A DNA stretch of 64,000 bases from Streptomyces sp. NBC_01264 (GTDB lineage Bacteria; Actinomycetota; Actinomycetes; Streptomycetales; Streptomycetaceae), in assembly GCF_026340675.1 (NCBI RefSeq), contig NZ_JAPEOX010000001.1, forward strand, positions 3,348,001 to 3,412,000, given 5' to 3'. A model generated the notes under the pieces. The model saw only the letters and a program-made list of their open reading frames with translations, was not told the DNA's origin and searched no databases. A program made the position numbers and the translations under genes. Shown in pieces: positions 50,759-60,304 of the stretch; position 1 is the stretch's first letter; each line of letters opens with the position of its first letter.

Positions 50759-51763
50759 ATGTCGAAGATCAAGCCTGCCAAGGGCTCCCCGTACGCCCGC
50801 ATCCTCGGTGTCGGCGGCTACCGTCCGACCCGCGTGGTGCCGAACGAGGTCATCCTCGAAACCATCGACTCCTCCGACGAGTGGATCCGCTCCCGGTCCG
50901 GCATCGCGACGCGTCACTGGGCCTCCCCCCAGGAGACCGTCGCCGCGATGTCGGTGGAGGCCTCGGGCAAGGCCCTGGCCGCCGCCGGGATCGCTCCGGA
51001 GAAGATCGGCGCCGTGATCGTCTCGACGGTGTCGCACTTCAAGCAGACCCCGGCCGTGGCGACCGAGATCGCGCACCGCATCGGCGCGGGCAAGCCCGCC
51101 GCATTCGACATCTCCGCGGGCTGCGCCGGGTTCGGCTACGGCCTGACCCTGGCCAAGGGCCTCGTGGTCGAGGGTTCCGCGGAGTACGTCCTCGTCATCG
51201 GCGTGGAGCGGCTCTCGGACCTGACCGACCTGGAGGACCGCGCGACGGCCTTCCTGTTCGGTGACGGCGCGGGCGCCGTGGTCGTCGGACCCTCGGACGA
51301 GCCTGCCATCGGCCCCACGGTGTGGGGCTCGGAGGGCGACAAGTCGGAGACCATCAAGCAGACCGTGCCGTGGGACGAGTACCTCGGCAAGGACAGCGGA
51401 GAAAAGTTTCCCGCCATCACGCAGGAGGGTCAGGCGGTCTTCCGCTGGGCCGTCTTCGAGATGGCCAAGGTGGCCCAGCAGGCGCTCGACGCAGCCGGGA
51501 TCACCGCCGATGACCTGGACGTCTTCATTCCGCACCAGGCGAACATGCGGATCATCGACTCGATGGTGAAGACTCTGAAGCTGCCGGAGCACGTCACGGT
51601 CGCCCGTGACATCGAAACCACCGGCAACACCTCGGCCGCCTCGATCCCGCTCGCAATGGAGCGGCTCCTGGCGACCGGAGCAGCGAAGAGCGGCGATACC
51701 GCGCTCGTCATCGGCTTTGGGGCGGGGCTCGTCTACGCCGCCACGGTCGTTACCCTCCCCTAG
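50759..51763 (+). CDS. fabH: 3-oxoacyl-ACP synthase III FabH
   Basis: A 334-residue initiating condensing enzyme that joins acyl-CoA starters with malonyl-ACP. ATG 50759 follows AGAAGGAG. The catalytic triad is C122 in DISAGCAGFGYG, H259 in FIPHQANMRIID and N290 in TTGNTSAASIP. In Streptomyces FabH prefers branched and short starters, which sets the iso/anteiso membrane profile. Located 19 bp after fabD. Confidence 0.97.
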   Translation: MSKIKPAKGSPYARILGVGGYRPTRVVPNEVILETIDSSDEWIRSRSGIATRHWASPQETVAAMSVEASGKALAAAGIAPEKIGAVIVSTVSHFKQTPAVATEIAHRIGAGKPAAFDISAGCAGFGYGLTLAKGLVVEGSAEYVLVIGVERLSDLTDLEDRATAFLFGDGAGAVVVGPSDEPAIGPTVWGSEGDKSETIKQTVPWDEYLGKDSGEKFPAITQEGQAVFRWAVFEMAKVAQQALDAAGITADDLDVFIPHQANMRIIDSMVKTLKLPEHVTVARDIETTGNTSAASIPLAMERLLATGAAKSGDTALVIGFGAGLVYAATVVTLP

Positions 51764-51825
51764 GGCCCGGGATCCACATCCCGGACTCCGTTCGACCCCC
51801 AGCTAGCTATAGAAGGAGCGCCAAC

Positions 51826-52074
51826 ATGGCCTTCACCAAGGAAGAAATCGTCGAAGGTCTCGCGGAGATCGTCAACGAGATCGCGGGCATCCCGACCGAG
51901 GACGTCGAGCTTGAGAAGTCCTTCACCGACGACCTGGACGTCGACTCGCTGTCCATGGTCGAGGTCGTCGTCGCCGCCGAAGAGCGCTTCGAGGTGAAGA
52001 TCCCGGACGAGGACGTCAAGGGTCTCAAGACCGTCGGCGACGCCGCGAGCTACATCCTCAAGCACCAGGCCTGA
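51826..52074 (+). CDS. acpP: acyl carrier protein AcpP
   Basis: An 82-residue acidic four-helix protein carrying the growing acyl chain. ATG 51826 follows AGAAGGAG. The phosphopantetheine site is S41 in DDLDVDSLSMVE. Helix III (ERFEVKIPDEDVKGL) and the normal length fit a housekeeping fatty-acid ACP; the position between fabH and fabF confirms it. Confidence 0.97.
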   Translation: MAFTKEEIVEGLAEIVNEIAGIPTEDVELEKSFTDDLDVDSLSMVEVVVAAEERFEVKIPDEDVKGLKTVGDAASYILKHQA

Positions 52075-52150
52075 GCCTGACGAGCGTTTGTCGCCACCTG
52101 GCGGTGGCGCCGTGACAATTCACCCCCTGAAACGTGGAGAAAGAATTCCT

Positions 52151-53416
52151 GTGAGCCCGACCAATCGCACCGTGGTCGTCACCGGTATCGGCGCAACCAC
52201 TCCGCTGGGTGGCGACAGCGCTTCGACCTGGGAAGGTCTGCTTGCCGGCCGTTCCGGCGTAAAGCCCCTCGAAGGTGAGCGCTACGCCGAACTCCCGGTC
52301 CGTATCGCCGCCACTGCCGCCGTGGACCCGAGTGAGGTCCTCCCCCGGCCGCTGGCCCGCAAGTTGGACCGCTCGGCCCAGTTCGCGATCATCGCGGCCC
52401 GCGAGGCATGGGCCGACGCCGGCTACACCGCCCCGGCGGGCGAGGACGCGTCCATCGCGCCCGAGCGCCTGGGCACCGTCATCGCCTCCGGCATCGGCGG
52501 CGTGACCACCCTGCTCGACCAGTACGACGTACTGAAGGAAAAGGGTGTGCGCCGGGTCTCCCCGCACACCGTCCCCATGCTCATGCCCAACGGCCCGTCG
52601 GCCAACGTCGGCCTGGAGGTCAACGCCCGCGCGGGTGTGCACACTCCGGTCAGCGCCTGCGCCTCCGGCGCCGAGGCCATCGGCTACGCCGTCGAGATGA
52701 TCCGTACCGGCCGTGCCGACGTGGTCGTCGCCGGCGGCACCGAGGCGGCGATCCACCCGCTGCCGATCGCGGCCTTCGCCAACATGATGGCGATGTCCAA
52801 GAACAACGAGAACCCGACCACGGCCTCCCGCCCGTACGACAAGGCCCGCGACGGCTTCGTCCTCGGCGAGGGCGCCGGCGTCATCGTCCTGGAGTCCGCC
52901 GAGCACGCCGCCGCGCGCGGCGCCCGCGTCTACTGCGAGGTGCTGGGCCAGGGCCTGTCCGCGGACAGCCACCACATCGCGCAGCCGGAGCCCACCGGCC
53001 GCGGTGTCTCGGCCGCGCTGCGGAACCTGCTCGACAACACGGGTCTGGACCCCGCCGAGCTGGTCCACGTGAACGCGCACGCCACGTCCACCCCGCAGGG
53101 TGACACGGCCGAGCTGAAGGCCCTGCGCAAGGTGCTGGGCGAGGACCTCGACCACATCGCGATCTCGGCCACGAAGTCGATGACCGGTCACCTCCTGGGT
53201 GGCGCGGGCGGCATCGAGACCGTCGCGACGGTGCTGGCGCTGTACCACCGCCTCGCCCCGCCGACGATCAACCTCGACGACATGGACGACGACATCGACG
53301 CGGACATCGTGCGCGACGAGCCCCGCAAGCTCCCGGCGGAGGGCCCGATCTCCGCGATCAACAACTCCTTCGGCTTCGGCGGCCACAACGTCTCGCTGGC
53401 GTTCCGGACCGTCTGA
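52151..53416 (+). CDS. fabF: 3-oxoacyl-ACP synthase II FabF
   Basis: A 421-residue elongating condensing enzyme. GTG 52151 (MSPTNRTVVVTGIGATTP) follows GGAGAAAG by 7 nt. The active site is C170 in VSACASGAEAIGYA, H310 in HVNAHATSTPQGD, K342 and H347 in SATKSMTGHLLGGAGG. The gatekeeper end FGFGGHNVSLAF is present. It is the last gene of the operon and is followed by a strong terminator. Confidence 0.97.
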   Translation: MSPTNRTVVVTGIGATTPLGGDSASTWEGLLAGRSGVKPLEGERYAELPVRIAATAAVDPSEVLPRPLARKLDRSAQFAIIAAREAWADAGYTAPAGEDASIAPERLGTVIASGIGGVTTLLDQYDVLKEKGVRRVSPHTVPMLMPNGPSANVGLEVNARAGVHTPVSACASGAEAIGYAVEMIRTGRADVVVAGGTEAAIHPLPIAAFANMMAMSKNNENPTTASRPYDKARDGFVLGEGAGVIVLESAEHAAARGARVYCEVLGQGLSADSHHIAQPEPTGRGVSAALRNLLDNTGLDPAELVHVNAHATSTPQGDTAELKALRKVLGEDLDHIAISATKSMTGHLLGGAGGIETVATVLALYHRLAPPTINLDDMDDDIDADIVRDEPRKLPAEGPISAINNSFGFGGHNVSLAFRTV

Positions 53417-53435
53417 GCCAGGCGCTGACGCGTAG

Positions 53436-53467
53436 AAGGCCCGCCCGGGGTTTCCCGGGCGGGCCTT
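53436..53467 (+). terminator. terminator of the fab operon
   Basis: AAGGCCCGCCCGGG (53436-53449) pairs perfectly with CCCGGGCGGGCCTT (53454-53467) around GTTT. It is 19 bp after the fabF stop and symmetrical, so it should also serve the convergent DUF3145 gene. Confidence 0.92.
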
Positions 53468-53490
53468 CGGCATGTCGGCATGTCCGGGGC

Positions 53491-53985
53491 TCAGACCACT
53501 TGGTGGAGCCAGCGCACCGGGGCGCCCTCGCCCGCGTAGCGGAAGGGTTCGAGCTCGTCGTCCCAGGGTTTGCCGAGCAGTTTGGCGATCTCCTCCTCCA
53601 GGTCCGTCTCGCCGTGTGCGGACCGGGCGAGTGCGGCGCGCAGCCGGTCCTCGGGGATCAGGATGTCGCCGTGCATGCCGGTGACGGCGTGGAAGATGCC
53701 CAGGTGCGGGGTGGAGCTGTAGCGCTCTCCCTCGGCGGTCGGACAGGGTTCCGCGGTCACTTCGAAGCGGAGCAGGTGCCATCCGCGCAGCGCGGAGGCG
53801 AGTTTCGAGGCGGTGCCCGCCTCGGCCTGCCAGGAGAACTCGGCTCTCCAAGTGCCCGGGGAGGCGGGCTGACGGATCCAGTCGAGGTTCACCCGCACCC
53901 CGAGCACCCCCGCAACAGCCCATTCCACGTGCGGGCAGAGCGCGCGCGGTGCGGAGTGCACGTACAGGACTCCACGTGTCGTCAC
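53491..53985 (-). CDS. DUF3145 family protein
   Basis: A 164-residue actinobacterial protein. GTG 53985 (VTTRGVLYVHSAPRALCPHV) is set by GGAGG five bases upstream. Typical family blocks are EWAVAGVLGVRVNLDWIRQP, WRAEFSWQAEAGTASKLASA, LRGWHLLRFEVT and ETDLEEEIAKLLGKPWDDEL. It has no known function. Its place beside the fab operon is conserved in Streptomyces. Upstream, 53986-54200 is AT-richer and holds its promoter region. Confidence 0.92.
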   Translation of the reverse strand: MTTRGVLYVHSAPRALCPHVEWAVAGVLGVRVNLDWIRQPASPGTWRAEFSWQAEAGTASKLASALRGWHLLRFEVTAEPCPTAEGERYSSTPHLGIFHAVTGMHGDILIPEDRLRAALARSAHGETDLEEEIAKLLGKPWDDELEPFRYAGEGAPVRWLHQVV

Positions 53986-54235
53986 CGGGACCTCCAGTGT
54001 GGGACGAGGTCGGGAATAAACTCCAGAAAACGGACAGTATGTGACGTGATGTAATGTAACGGAAATTATTTGACATTGCGTTGCGGGACTTGCGGCCGAA
54101 ACGCCACGGGAAAAAGCTACCGTGCGCCGGGGGTCATGGTGTGACGTACGGTCGCTCCCAAGCCCGTAAACACAGAGCATTCACTCAGCAGGACGCCGCC
54201 GAATGACGCGGGGGCGACGAGGAGGGACCTTCCGC

Positions 54236-55147
54236 ATGCGCACCACCGCCCCACGCCGCCGCGCGCGTCGGACTTCCGCGGGCGCCGGTGCGGGCGCGAT
54301 GGTCGCCCTGACGCTCCTGGCCGCGGGGGCGCTGACAGGGTGTTCGGCGGACGGGACGGAGCCCGGGGGCGAGCGCGGGGCGCAGGCGGCTCCGCGGTGG
54401 AACACCGCGCCGGCCTCGGTCGCCGCCGTGGGCGACTCCATCACGCGCGGTTTCGACGCCTGTTCGGTGCTGGTCGACTGTCCGGAGGCCTCCTGGGCCA
54501 CCGGGGACGATCCCGAGGTCCGCTCGCTGGCCGCCCGGCTGCTCGGCGAGGCCGAGGCGCCCGCGCGGAGCTGGAACTACGCGGTGACCGGCTCCCGGAT
54601 GATGGACCTGCCGGGACAGCTCGCCTCGGCGGCCGCGCACAAGCCTGGCCTGGTCACGGTGATGGTGGGCTCGAACGACGCCTGCCGGCCCTCGGCTTCG
54701 TCGATGACTCCGGTCGCCGATTTCCGCTCCGGCTTCGAGAAGGCGCTGGCCGGTCTGCGGGCGGCCTCGCCGGCCTCGCAGGTGTACGTCTCCAGCGTCC
54801 CGGACCTCCAGCGGCTGTGGGAACAGGGCAAGGACGACCCGATGGTGCGCCGGATCTGGAAGCTGGGCATCTGTCAGTCGATGCTCGCCGATCCGATCTC
54901 GGCGGCCACCGGTGCGACGGCCCGGCGGGAGAAGGTGCGGGCGCGCGTGGTCGAGTACAACGAGGTGCTGCGCGAGGTCTGCGCGAAGGACGAGCTGTGC
55001 CGCTACGACGGCGGCGCGGTCTTCCAGTACCCCTTCTCGGCGGAGCAGTTGAGCCGCTGGGACTGGTTCCACCCGGGCAAGGACGGGCAGGCGCGGCTCG
55101 CGGAACTGGCGCACCGACAGGTGACCTCCATCGAGCCTCCGCGTTGA
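54236..55147 (+). CDS. secreted SGNH/GDSL-family lipoprotein hydrolase
   Basis: A 303-residue exported protein. ATG 54236 follows GGAGGG with 9-nt spacing, better than the in-frame ATG 54203. The signal segment has an Arg-rich start (MRTTAPRRRARRT), a hydrophobic core and lipobox LTGC, so it should be lipidated at that Cys. The catalytic blocks of SGNH hydrolases are AVGDSITRGFDAC (nucleophile Ser), GSRMMDLPGQL (Gly), VMVGSNDAC (Asn) and WDWFHPGKDGQ (Asp, His). It probably acts as an esterase or lipase at the cell surface. Confidence 0.9.
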   Translation: MRTTAPRRRARRTSAGAGAGAMVALTLLAAGALTGCSADGTEPGGERGAQAAPRWNTAPASVAAVGDSITRGFDACSVLVDCPEASWATGDDPEVRSLAARLLGEAEAPARSWNYAVTGSRMMDLPGQLASAAAHKPGLVTVMVGSNDACRPSASSMTPVADFRSGFEKALAGLRAASPASQVYVSSVPDLQRLWEQGKDDPMVRRIWKLGICQSMLADPISAATGATARREKVRARVVEYNEVLREVCAKDELCRYDGGAVFQYPFSAEQLSRWDWFHPGKDGQARLAELAHRQVTSIEPPR

Positions 55148-55162
55148 CGCGGTGGACGGATC

Positions 55163-55198
55163 GGACCGGGGGCGCGTGTCAGGGCCCGCCCCCGGTCC
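55163..55198. terminator. bidirectional terminator between SGNH and GH3 genes
   Basis: GGACCGGGGGCG (55163-55174) pairs with CGCCCCCGGTCC (55187-55198), a perfect 12-bp stem lying 16 bp after one stop and 40 bp after the convergent one. Confidence 0.8.
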
Positions 55199-55237
55199 AG
55201 CTGTGGGATCACCTCCGAGTGGGGTGATTTCCGGCCA

Positions 55238-57697
55238 TTACAGGTCGAGGGCCGCCGTCAGCCGCGTGTCGCCGTGCGAACGGCTCGCGCGCACCTCGTA
55301 GCCGCCGCCGATCCGGCGCCAGGAGAGGGACGGCTGGTCCCAGATCTCGAAGGCCCGCTCCGGCAGCGGGATCTCCACGTCGACGCTCTCGCCGGGGCCG
55401 GCGGTCACGCTCGCGAAGCCCGCCAGCCAGCTCGCCGGGCGCTCGACACCGTCCGCCACGGGCGCCAGGTAGACCTGTACGGTCTCGCGGCCCGGCCGGG
55501 TGCCGGTGTTGGTGACGCGGACCTTCGCCAGCGTGGGGGTGGCTTCCAGGGACTCGTAGGCCCAGTCCGTGTAGCCGAGGCCGTGCCCGAAGGGGAAGGC
55601 GGGGGCGATCCCGTGCTTCTCGTAGGCCCGGTAGCCGATGAAGAGCCCCTCGGTGTACTCCAGGCACCCCTCGACGGGGGTGACTTCGGTGACCGGCGCG
55701 TCGGCGAACTCGGCGGGCCAGGTGGTGGGCAGCCGCCCGCCCGGCTCGGCCTCGCCCAGGAGTACGTCGGCCAGCGCGGCCCCGCCCTCCTGCCCGGGGA
55801 ACCAGGTCAGCAGGACGGCGGCGACCTCCTCGCGCCACGGGAGTTCCACCGGGGAGCCCGCGTTCACGACGACCACGGTGTTCGGGTTGACCGCGGCGAC
55901 GGCGCGCACCAGGTCGTTCTGGCGGCCCGGGAGGGTGAGGTCCTTGCGGTCGAAGCCCTCGGACTCCACCCGCTCGGTGGTGGCGACGACCACGACGGCG
56001 GTGTCGGCGGCGCGCGCGGCCTCCACGGCCTCGGCGATGAGCTCGTCGGCGGAGCGCTGCGGGCCGAGGTGGAGGAAGGAGAACATGATCGCCTTGAGCG
56101 GCAGCGCCGTCACGTCGGGGACCTGGTAGGTCAGCGAGACCTCTACGGCCTCGCCCTCGGTGAGGGTGAGGCGGGCCCGCTCGTTGGGGGCGCCGAAGAA
56201 GGCCTCGAAGGGGTCGGCCTCGCTGCCCATCTGCTGGACTCCGTGCCAGCGGACCTCCCCGCCGACGGCGAGGCTGAACGCACCGAGTCCGCGGGTGCCG
56301 AAGGCGTGCTCGCCGCTCTCGCGCGGGACGAACGTACCGACGACCTCGATGCTCGCCATCGTCTCGTACGTGACGCCCTCGGGCAGGTCGTCGCCGATCC
56401 ACTGGAGCTGCCCGGTGGGCAGGGAGCCCGAGCCGAGGACGTCCCCGGAGGCGTCGCGGCAGATCGCGCGGAGTTCGAAGCCCTTGTCGGCAGGGGTCAG
56501 TTCGTCGCTGGGGTCGGCGCCGACCGTGAAGGTCAGGGCGCCTTCGGGCAGGGCCTCGGTGAGCCCGTCCAGCGGGGAGACGATCCGCTCGGGGAAGACG
56601 GTGGCCGAGCCGCCGCCGAGGACGCGGGCGTCGCGGGCAGCCGCGCCGATGAGGGCGACGGTGCGGCCGGGGGCGGTGTCGAGCGGGAGGGCCGGGCGCT
56701 CGCCGGCGACCGCCTCGTTGCGTACGAGGACGAAGCCGCGGGCGGCCAGCTCGCGGGCCAGTGCCTGGCCGTCGACGGGGGCCGGGACCTCGCCGACGGC
56801 GGCGGGGGCGCCCTCCAGGATGCCGACGCGGGCGGCGAGGCGCAGGACGTTGCGGACGGCGTCGTCGACGGCGGACTCGGGGACCTCGCCCGCGCGGACG
56901 GCCTCGGCGAGCGGGGCGCCGTAGACGGAGACCGGGCCGGGCATGACCACGTCGAGGCCGCCCAGGATGTCGCCGGTGGTGGAGCGGGCGGCCATCCAGT
57001 CGGAGACGTTGGCGCCGTCGAAGCCCCACTCGGCGCGCAGGACCTCGTTGACGAGGTGGGCGTTCTCGCTCATGAACACACCGTTGACCCGGTTGTAGGC
57101 GGTCATGATGCCCCACGGGTGGGCGTTCGCGACGATCGCCTCGAAGGGGGCCAGGTACAGCTCGCGCAGCGGGCGGGGGGCGATGACGCTGTCGACGGTG
57201 AACCGCTCGGTCTCGGCGTCGTTGCCCACGAAGTGCTTGACGGTGGTGCCCACGCCGCCGTCCTGGACGCCGTTCACGTAGCCGCTGCCGACGGCGCCGG
57301 TGAGGTACGGGTCCTCGGAGTAGCACTCGAAGTGCCGGCCGCCGAGCGGGGAGCGGTGCAGGTTGACGGTGGGCGCGAGGAGGACGTGGACGCCCTTGCG
57401 GCGGGCCTCCTGGGCGAGGAGCCGGCCGGCCCGGCGGGCCAGCTCGGGGTCCCACGCGGCGGCGAGCGCGGTCGGGGAGGGCAGGGCGATCGACGGGTCG
57501 TCCGCGGTCCAGCGCACGCCGCGCACTCCGATGGGGCCGTCGGAGAAGACCAGGGACTTCAGTCCGATCTCGGGGACGGCGGGCAGGGACCACATGTCCT
57601 GGCCGGCCAGGAGCCGGGCCTTGGTGTCGAGATCCAGCTTGCCCAGCGCCGCCTCTACGACGTCGTTGCGGACCTGATCGGCATCGGTCACGGCCAT
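55238..57697 (-). CDS. glycoside hydrolase family 3 beta-glucosidase with PA14-like insert
   Basis: An 819-residue enzyme starting at ATG 57697 behind GAGGAGG. Domain order: (alpha/beta)8 barrel (residues 1-290) with LVFSDGPIGVRG, RHFECYSEDPYLTG, KHFVGNDAETERF and nucleophile D233 in NVSDWMAARSTTG; an alpha/beta sandwich (about 310-650) interrupted by a PA14-like beta domain (about 395-540, GTFVPRESGEHAFGTRGLG); and a C-terminal fibronectin-III-like domain (VRVTNTGTRPGRETVQVYLA). There is no signal peptide, so it acts on imported oligosaccharides. The TetR gene diverging from it is the likely regulator. Confidence 0.93.
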   Translation of the reverse strand: MAVTDADQVRNDVVEAALGKLDLDTKARLLAGQDMWSLPAVPEIGLKSLVFSDGPIGVRGVRWTADDPSIALPSPTALAAAWDPELARRAGRLLAQEARRKGVHVLLAPTVNLHRSPLGGRHFECYSEDPYLTGAVGSGYVNGVQDGGVGTTVKHFVGNDAETERFTVDSVIAPRPLRELYLAPFEAIVANAHPWGIMTAYNRVNGVFMSENAHLVNEVLRAEWGFDGANVSDWMAARSTTGDILGGLDVVMPGPVSVYGAPLAEAVRAGEVPESAVDDAVRNVLRLAARVGILEGAPAAVGEVPAPVDGQALARELAARGFVLVRNEAVAGERPALPLDTAPGRTVALIGAAARDARVLGGGSATVFPERIVSPLDGLTEALPEGALTFTVGADPSDELTPADKGFELRAICRDASGDVLGSGSLPTGQLQWIGDDLPEGVTYETMASIEVVGTFVPRESGEHAFGTRGLGAFSLAVGGEVRWHGVQQMGSEADPFEAFFGAPNERARLTLTEGEAVEVSLTYQVPDVTALPLKAIMFSFLHLGPQRSADELIAEAVEAARAADTAVVVVATTERVESEGFDRKDLTLPGRQNDLVRAVAAVNPNTVVVVNAGSPVELPWREEVAAVLLTWFPGQEGGAALADVLLGEAEPGGRLPTTWPAEFADAPVTEVTPVEGCLEYTEGLFIGYRAYEKHGIAPAFPFGHGLGYTDWAYESLEATPTLAKVRVTNTGTRPGRETVQVYLAPVADGVERPASWLAGFASVTAGPGESVDVEIPLPERAFEIWDQPSLSWRRIGGGYEVRASRSHGDTRLTAALDL

Positions 57698-57772
57698 GCC
57701 TCCTCGTTGAGTGCGGGTGCGCGGTGCGGCGCGGTGACCCCATGGTGGACCCGTTACCTGTAGAACGGTAGG

Positions 57773-57791
57773 GTTCGTAACCTGTTCGTAA
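57773..57791. promoter_or_regulatory. direct repeats in GH3/TetR divergent promoter
   Basis: GTTCGTAA occurs at 57773-57780 and 57784-57791, 11 bp apart (about one helical turn), followed by the palindrome ATCGATCGAT (57791-57800). It lies between the GH3 start (57697) and the TetR start (57847), a likely operator region. Confidence 0.5.
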
Positions 57792-57846
57792 TCGATCGAT
57801 GTCGTACGGTCTGCTGGCAGCTGTGGAACGGAAGGGGTGGCGGGCG

Positions 57847-58425
57847 ATGGTCAGGGCCAGGAGTGAGGAACGGCGCGCGGAGATCGTCCGCGCGGCCCTC
57901 GAGGTGATCGCCGAACGCGGCTACCGGGGCGCCGCCCTGGGCGCCGTCGCCGAGCGCGTGGGCCTGACCCAGCAGGGGCTGCTGCACTACTTCCCGAGCA
58001 AGGAGGCCCTGCTCGTCGCGGTCCTGGAGGAACGCGACCGCTGGGACACCGGCGGCGGCAGCCGCGCCATGGCCGACGCCTGGCGCCCCGACCTGCTGGC
58101 CTCGCTGGTCGAGTACAACGCCATGCGCCCCGGCATCGTGCAGACCTTCTCCGCGCTGCTCGGCGAGAGCGTCACCGAGGGCCACCCGGCACGGGAGTTC
58201 TTCGCCGAGCGGTACGCGCAGGTGCGCTCCGCGATGGCGGGCGTACTGCGCGCGGAGTACGGTGACCGGCTCCCCTCGGGCCTCACCCCCGAGCAGGCGG
58301 CCCCGCTGCTGGCCGCCGTGATGGACGGCCTCCAGTACCAGTGGCTGCTGGCCCCGGAATCCGTGGACATGCCCGGCACCTTCCGCGCCTTCCTGGACCT
58401 GATCCAGGGACGCCGGGCGGCCTGA
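57847..58425 (+). CDS. TetR-family regulator
   Basis: A 192-residue regulator. ATG 57847 (MVRARSEERRAEIVRAALEV) follows GAAGGGG with 9-nt spacing; an in-frame ATG at 57799 lies inside the operator-like repeats and is less likely. The HTH is AALGAVAERVGLTQQGLLHYF followed by SKEALLVAVLEERD; only part is needed to show TetR_N. The C-terminal domain has FSALLGESVTEGHPAREFF and DGLQYQWLLAPESVD, found in TetR proteins next to GH3 and other sugar genes of actinobacteria. Confidence 0.88.
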   Translation: MVRARSEERRAEIVRAALEVIAERGYRGAALGAVAERVGLTQQGLLHYFPSKEALLVAVLEERDRWDTGGGSRAMADAWRPDLLASLVEYNAMRPGIVQTFSALLGESVTEGHPAREFFAERYAQVRSAMAGVLRAEYGDRLPSGLTPEQAAPLLAAVMDGLQYQWLLAPESVDMPGTFRAFLDLIQGRRAA

Positions 58426-58537
58426 CCCGGGGACACCGGGCGGCCGGGCCGGGGTCGGGGTCGGGCCTTCCCGGGGCCTTCCCCCGGCCGGCCTGCGGCC
58501 GTTCGGGGCCACGTCGGGACCCGGGAGGAGGGCTGGC

Positions 58538-59311
58538 ATGCTGGGCCGGGTGAAGATCGCTGCCGCGCAGCTGAGCTGCGTCCCCGCCGACGTGTCCGCC
58601 AACGCCGCACGGGCGGCCGCGCTCGCCGTGCGGGCCCGGGAGGAGGGCGCCGGGCTGGTCGTGTTCCCCGAGCTCACGCTGACCGGCTACGAGTTGGCCG
58701 CGCTCGGCGCCGACCCCGGGCTGTGGCTGGCCGACGCCGAGGATCCCCGGCTGGACCCCGTGCGTTCCACCGGGATCGCCACCGCCGTCAACGCCGCGCT
58801 GCGCACGGACGGCCCGCGGCCCCTCATCGCGACCCTGGTCCACGACGCCGACGGCGCGCACGTGACCACGTACGCCAAGCAGCACCTGTTCCGCCACGAG
58901 CGGGAGTTCTTCGCCGCGGGGACGGCCCCGGGCCGCTTCGAGCTCGGCGGGATCCGCTTCTCCCTTGGGATCTGCTTCGACAACCACTTCGCGGACGTGC
59001 CCGGCGCGGGCGCCGCGGCCGGCTGCCGGGTCCACCTGGCGAGCTCGCTCTACGGAACGGGCGACGGCATCGCCGAGCGGGCGGCGGTCCACCCGGGGAT
59101 CGCCCGGGACTTCGGGATGTACGTGGCCCTCGGCAACCACGTGGGTCCCGCCGGACCGTGGACGGGCTGCGGGGGCGCGGCCGTATGGGCGCCGGACGGG
59201 ACCCTGCTGGCCGAGGCGGACGCGCACACGGCGTCGATCGCCGTGGCGGAGGTGCCGGTGGAGGTGCCGGAGGAGGTGCCGGTGGAGGGGTCGGCGCAGG
59301 TCCGGGCCTGA
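58538..59311 (+). CDS. carbon-nitrogen hydrolase (nitrilase superfamily)
   Basis: A 257-residue amidohydrolase. ATG 58538 follows GGAGGAGGG by 5 nt; GTG 58550 is an alternative. The Glu-Lys-Cys triad is complete: E45 in VVFPELTLTGYE, K114 in TTYAKQHLFRHE and C146 in FSLGICFDNHF. The end GGAAVWAPDGTLLAEADAHT is typical. The C-terminus carries a short Val-Pro-Glu-rich tandem repeat that looks recently expanded. It probably cleaves a small amide; the substrate is unknown. Confidence 0.9.
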   Translation: MLGRVKIAAAQLSCVPADVSANAARAAALAVRAREEGAGLVVFPELTLTGYELAALGADPGLWLADAEDPRLDPVRSTGIATAVNAALRTDGPRPLIATLVHDADGAHVTTYAKQHLFRHEREFFAAGTAPGRFELGGIRFSLGICFDNHFADVPGAGAAAGCRVHLASSLYGTGDGIAERAAVHPGIARDFGMYVALGNHVGPAGPWTGCGGAAVWAPDGTLLAEADAHTASIAVAEVPVEVPEEVPVEGSAQVRA

Positions 59312-59553
59312 CGGGGCGTCCGGGTGCGCGGCTCCGGAACCCGTAGGGAAACAGGGCCCGGAGCAACCGGGAAAGGGCCCGTGAGGGCGCTGGAAGAGGT
59401 CTTGGGGCGTCCGGCCTCCCCGCCCGCGGGGGCGGGGACCGGCCCGGCCGCACCAGGGCGCCAGACGGCCCGTCAGGCATGCTCCACACCCGCCCTGACC
59501 TGGGCTTTTCCCTGGTCCGCCGATAAAATCGGGAACATCTGAAAGGGGTTCGG

Positions 59554-60288
59554 ATGGACCGGAACATACGCAGTGTCGACGACGTACTCGCCCTCATGGA
59601 CGGCCTCTTCGCACCGGAGGCCGACCGCTGGACGGCCGCCGGCTCCGACTGGTGGGACGGCTTCTACGCGGACCGCGAGCGGTCGGTGCCCTTCTTCGTG
59701 GCGAAGCCCGACGAGAACCTCGTCTCCTGCCTCGACCGCGGGCTGGTCCCCGCGGGCGGCCGCGCCCTGGACCTCGGCTGCGGCCCCGGCCGCAACTCCC
59801 TGTACCTGGCCGCCCGGGGCTTCGAGGTGGATGCCGTCGACCTCTCCCCGACGGCCCTGGCCTGGGCCGGGGAGCGGACTTCGGCCGCGGGGGCCCGGAT
59901 CCGTTTCCACCAGGGGGACGCCTTCGGCGCCGCCGGCGCCGGGCTCGCGGGCCCGTACGACCTGATCTACGACTCGGGCTGCTTCCACCACCTGCCGCCG
60001 CACCGCCGGGTCAGCTACCTGGCCCTGCTGGACCGGCTACTGGCCCCGGGCGGCCGCTTCGCCCTGACCTGCTTCGCCTCGGGCGCGATGGGATCCGAGC
60101 TGCCCGACGAGGAGTTCTACGGCCGGGCCCGCCTCGAAGGCGGGCTCGCCTACACGCCCGAGGAGCTGCGCTGGGTCTTCGAGGACCTCACCGAGGTGGA
60201 GCTGCGCCGGATGAACGACGAGCCCGCATCCTCCGGCTCCTTCGGCGAGGCCTTCCTGTGGACGGCGCTGTTCCGCCGCCCGGAGTGA
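59554..60288 (+). CDS. class I SAM-dependent methyltransferase
   Basis: A 244-residue enzyme starting at ATG 59554 after GAAAGGGG. SAM-binding motif I is ALDLGCGPGRNSLYLAARG (about residues 69-87), motif II VDAVDLSPTALAWAGE, then YDLIYDSGCFHHLPPHRRVS and LAPGGRFALTCFA. The HHLPPHRRVSY segment is seen in thiopurine/TehB-like methyltransferases. The acceptor is unknown. The 240 bp upstream contains no gene I can support. Confidence 0.88.
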   Translation: MDRNIRSVDDVLALMDGLFAPEADRWTAAGSDWWDGFYADRERSVPFFVAKPDENLVSCLDRGLVPAGGRALDLGCGPGRNSLYLAARGFEVDAVDLSPTALAWAGERTSAAGARIRFHQGDAFGAAGAGLAGPYDLIYDSGCFHHLPPHRRVSYLALLDRLLAPGGRFALTCFASGAMGSELPDEEFYGRARLEGGLAYTPEELRWVFEDLTEVELRRMNDEPASSGSFGEAFLWTALFRRPE

Positions 60289-60304
60289 GGACCCGGTCCT
60301 CTCC

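Noticed and set aside
55274..57763. Very long open frame antisense to the GH3 gene (also similar ones opposite 26,455-30,152 and 36,885-38,759)
   Set aside because: In DNA with strongly GC-biased third positions, antisense frames stay open by chance. These have biased, low-complexity composition (Gly/Arg/Asp/Val), no ribosome-binding site and overlap well-supported genes.
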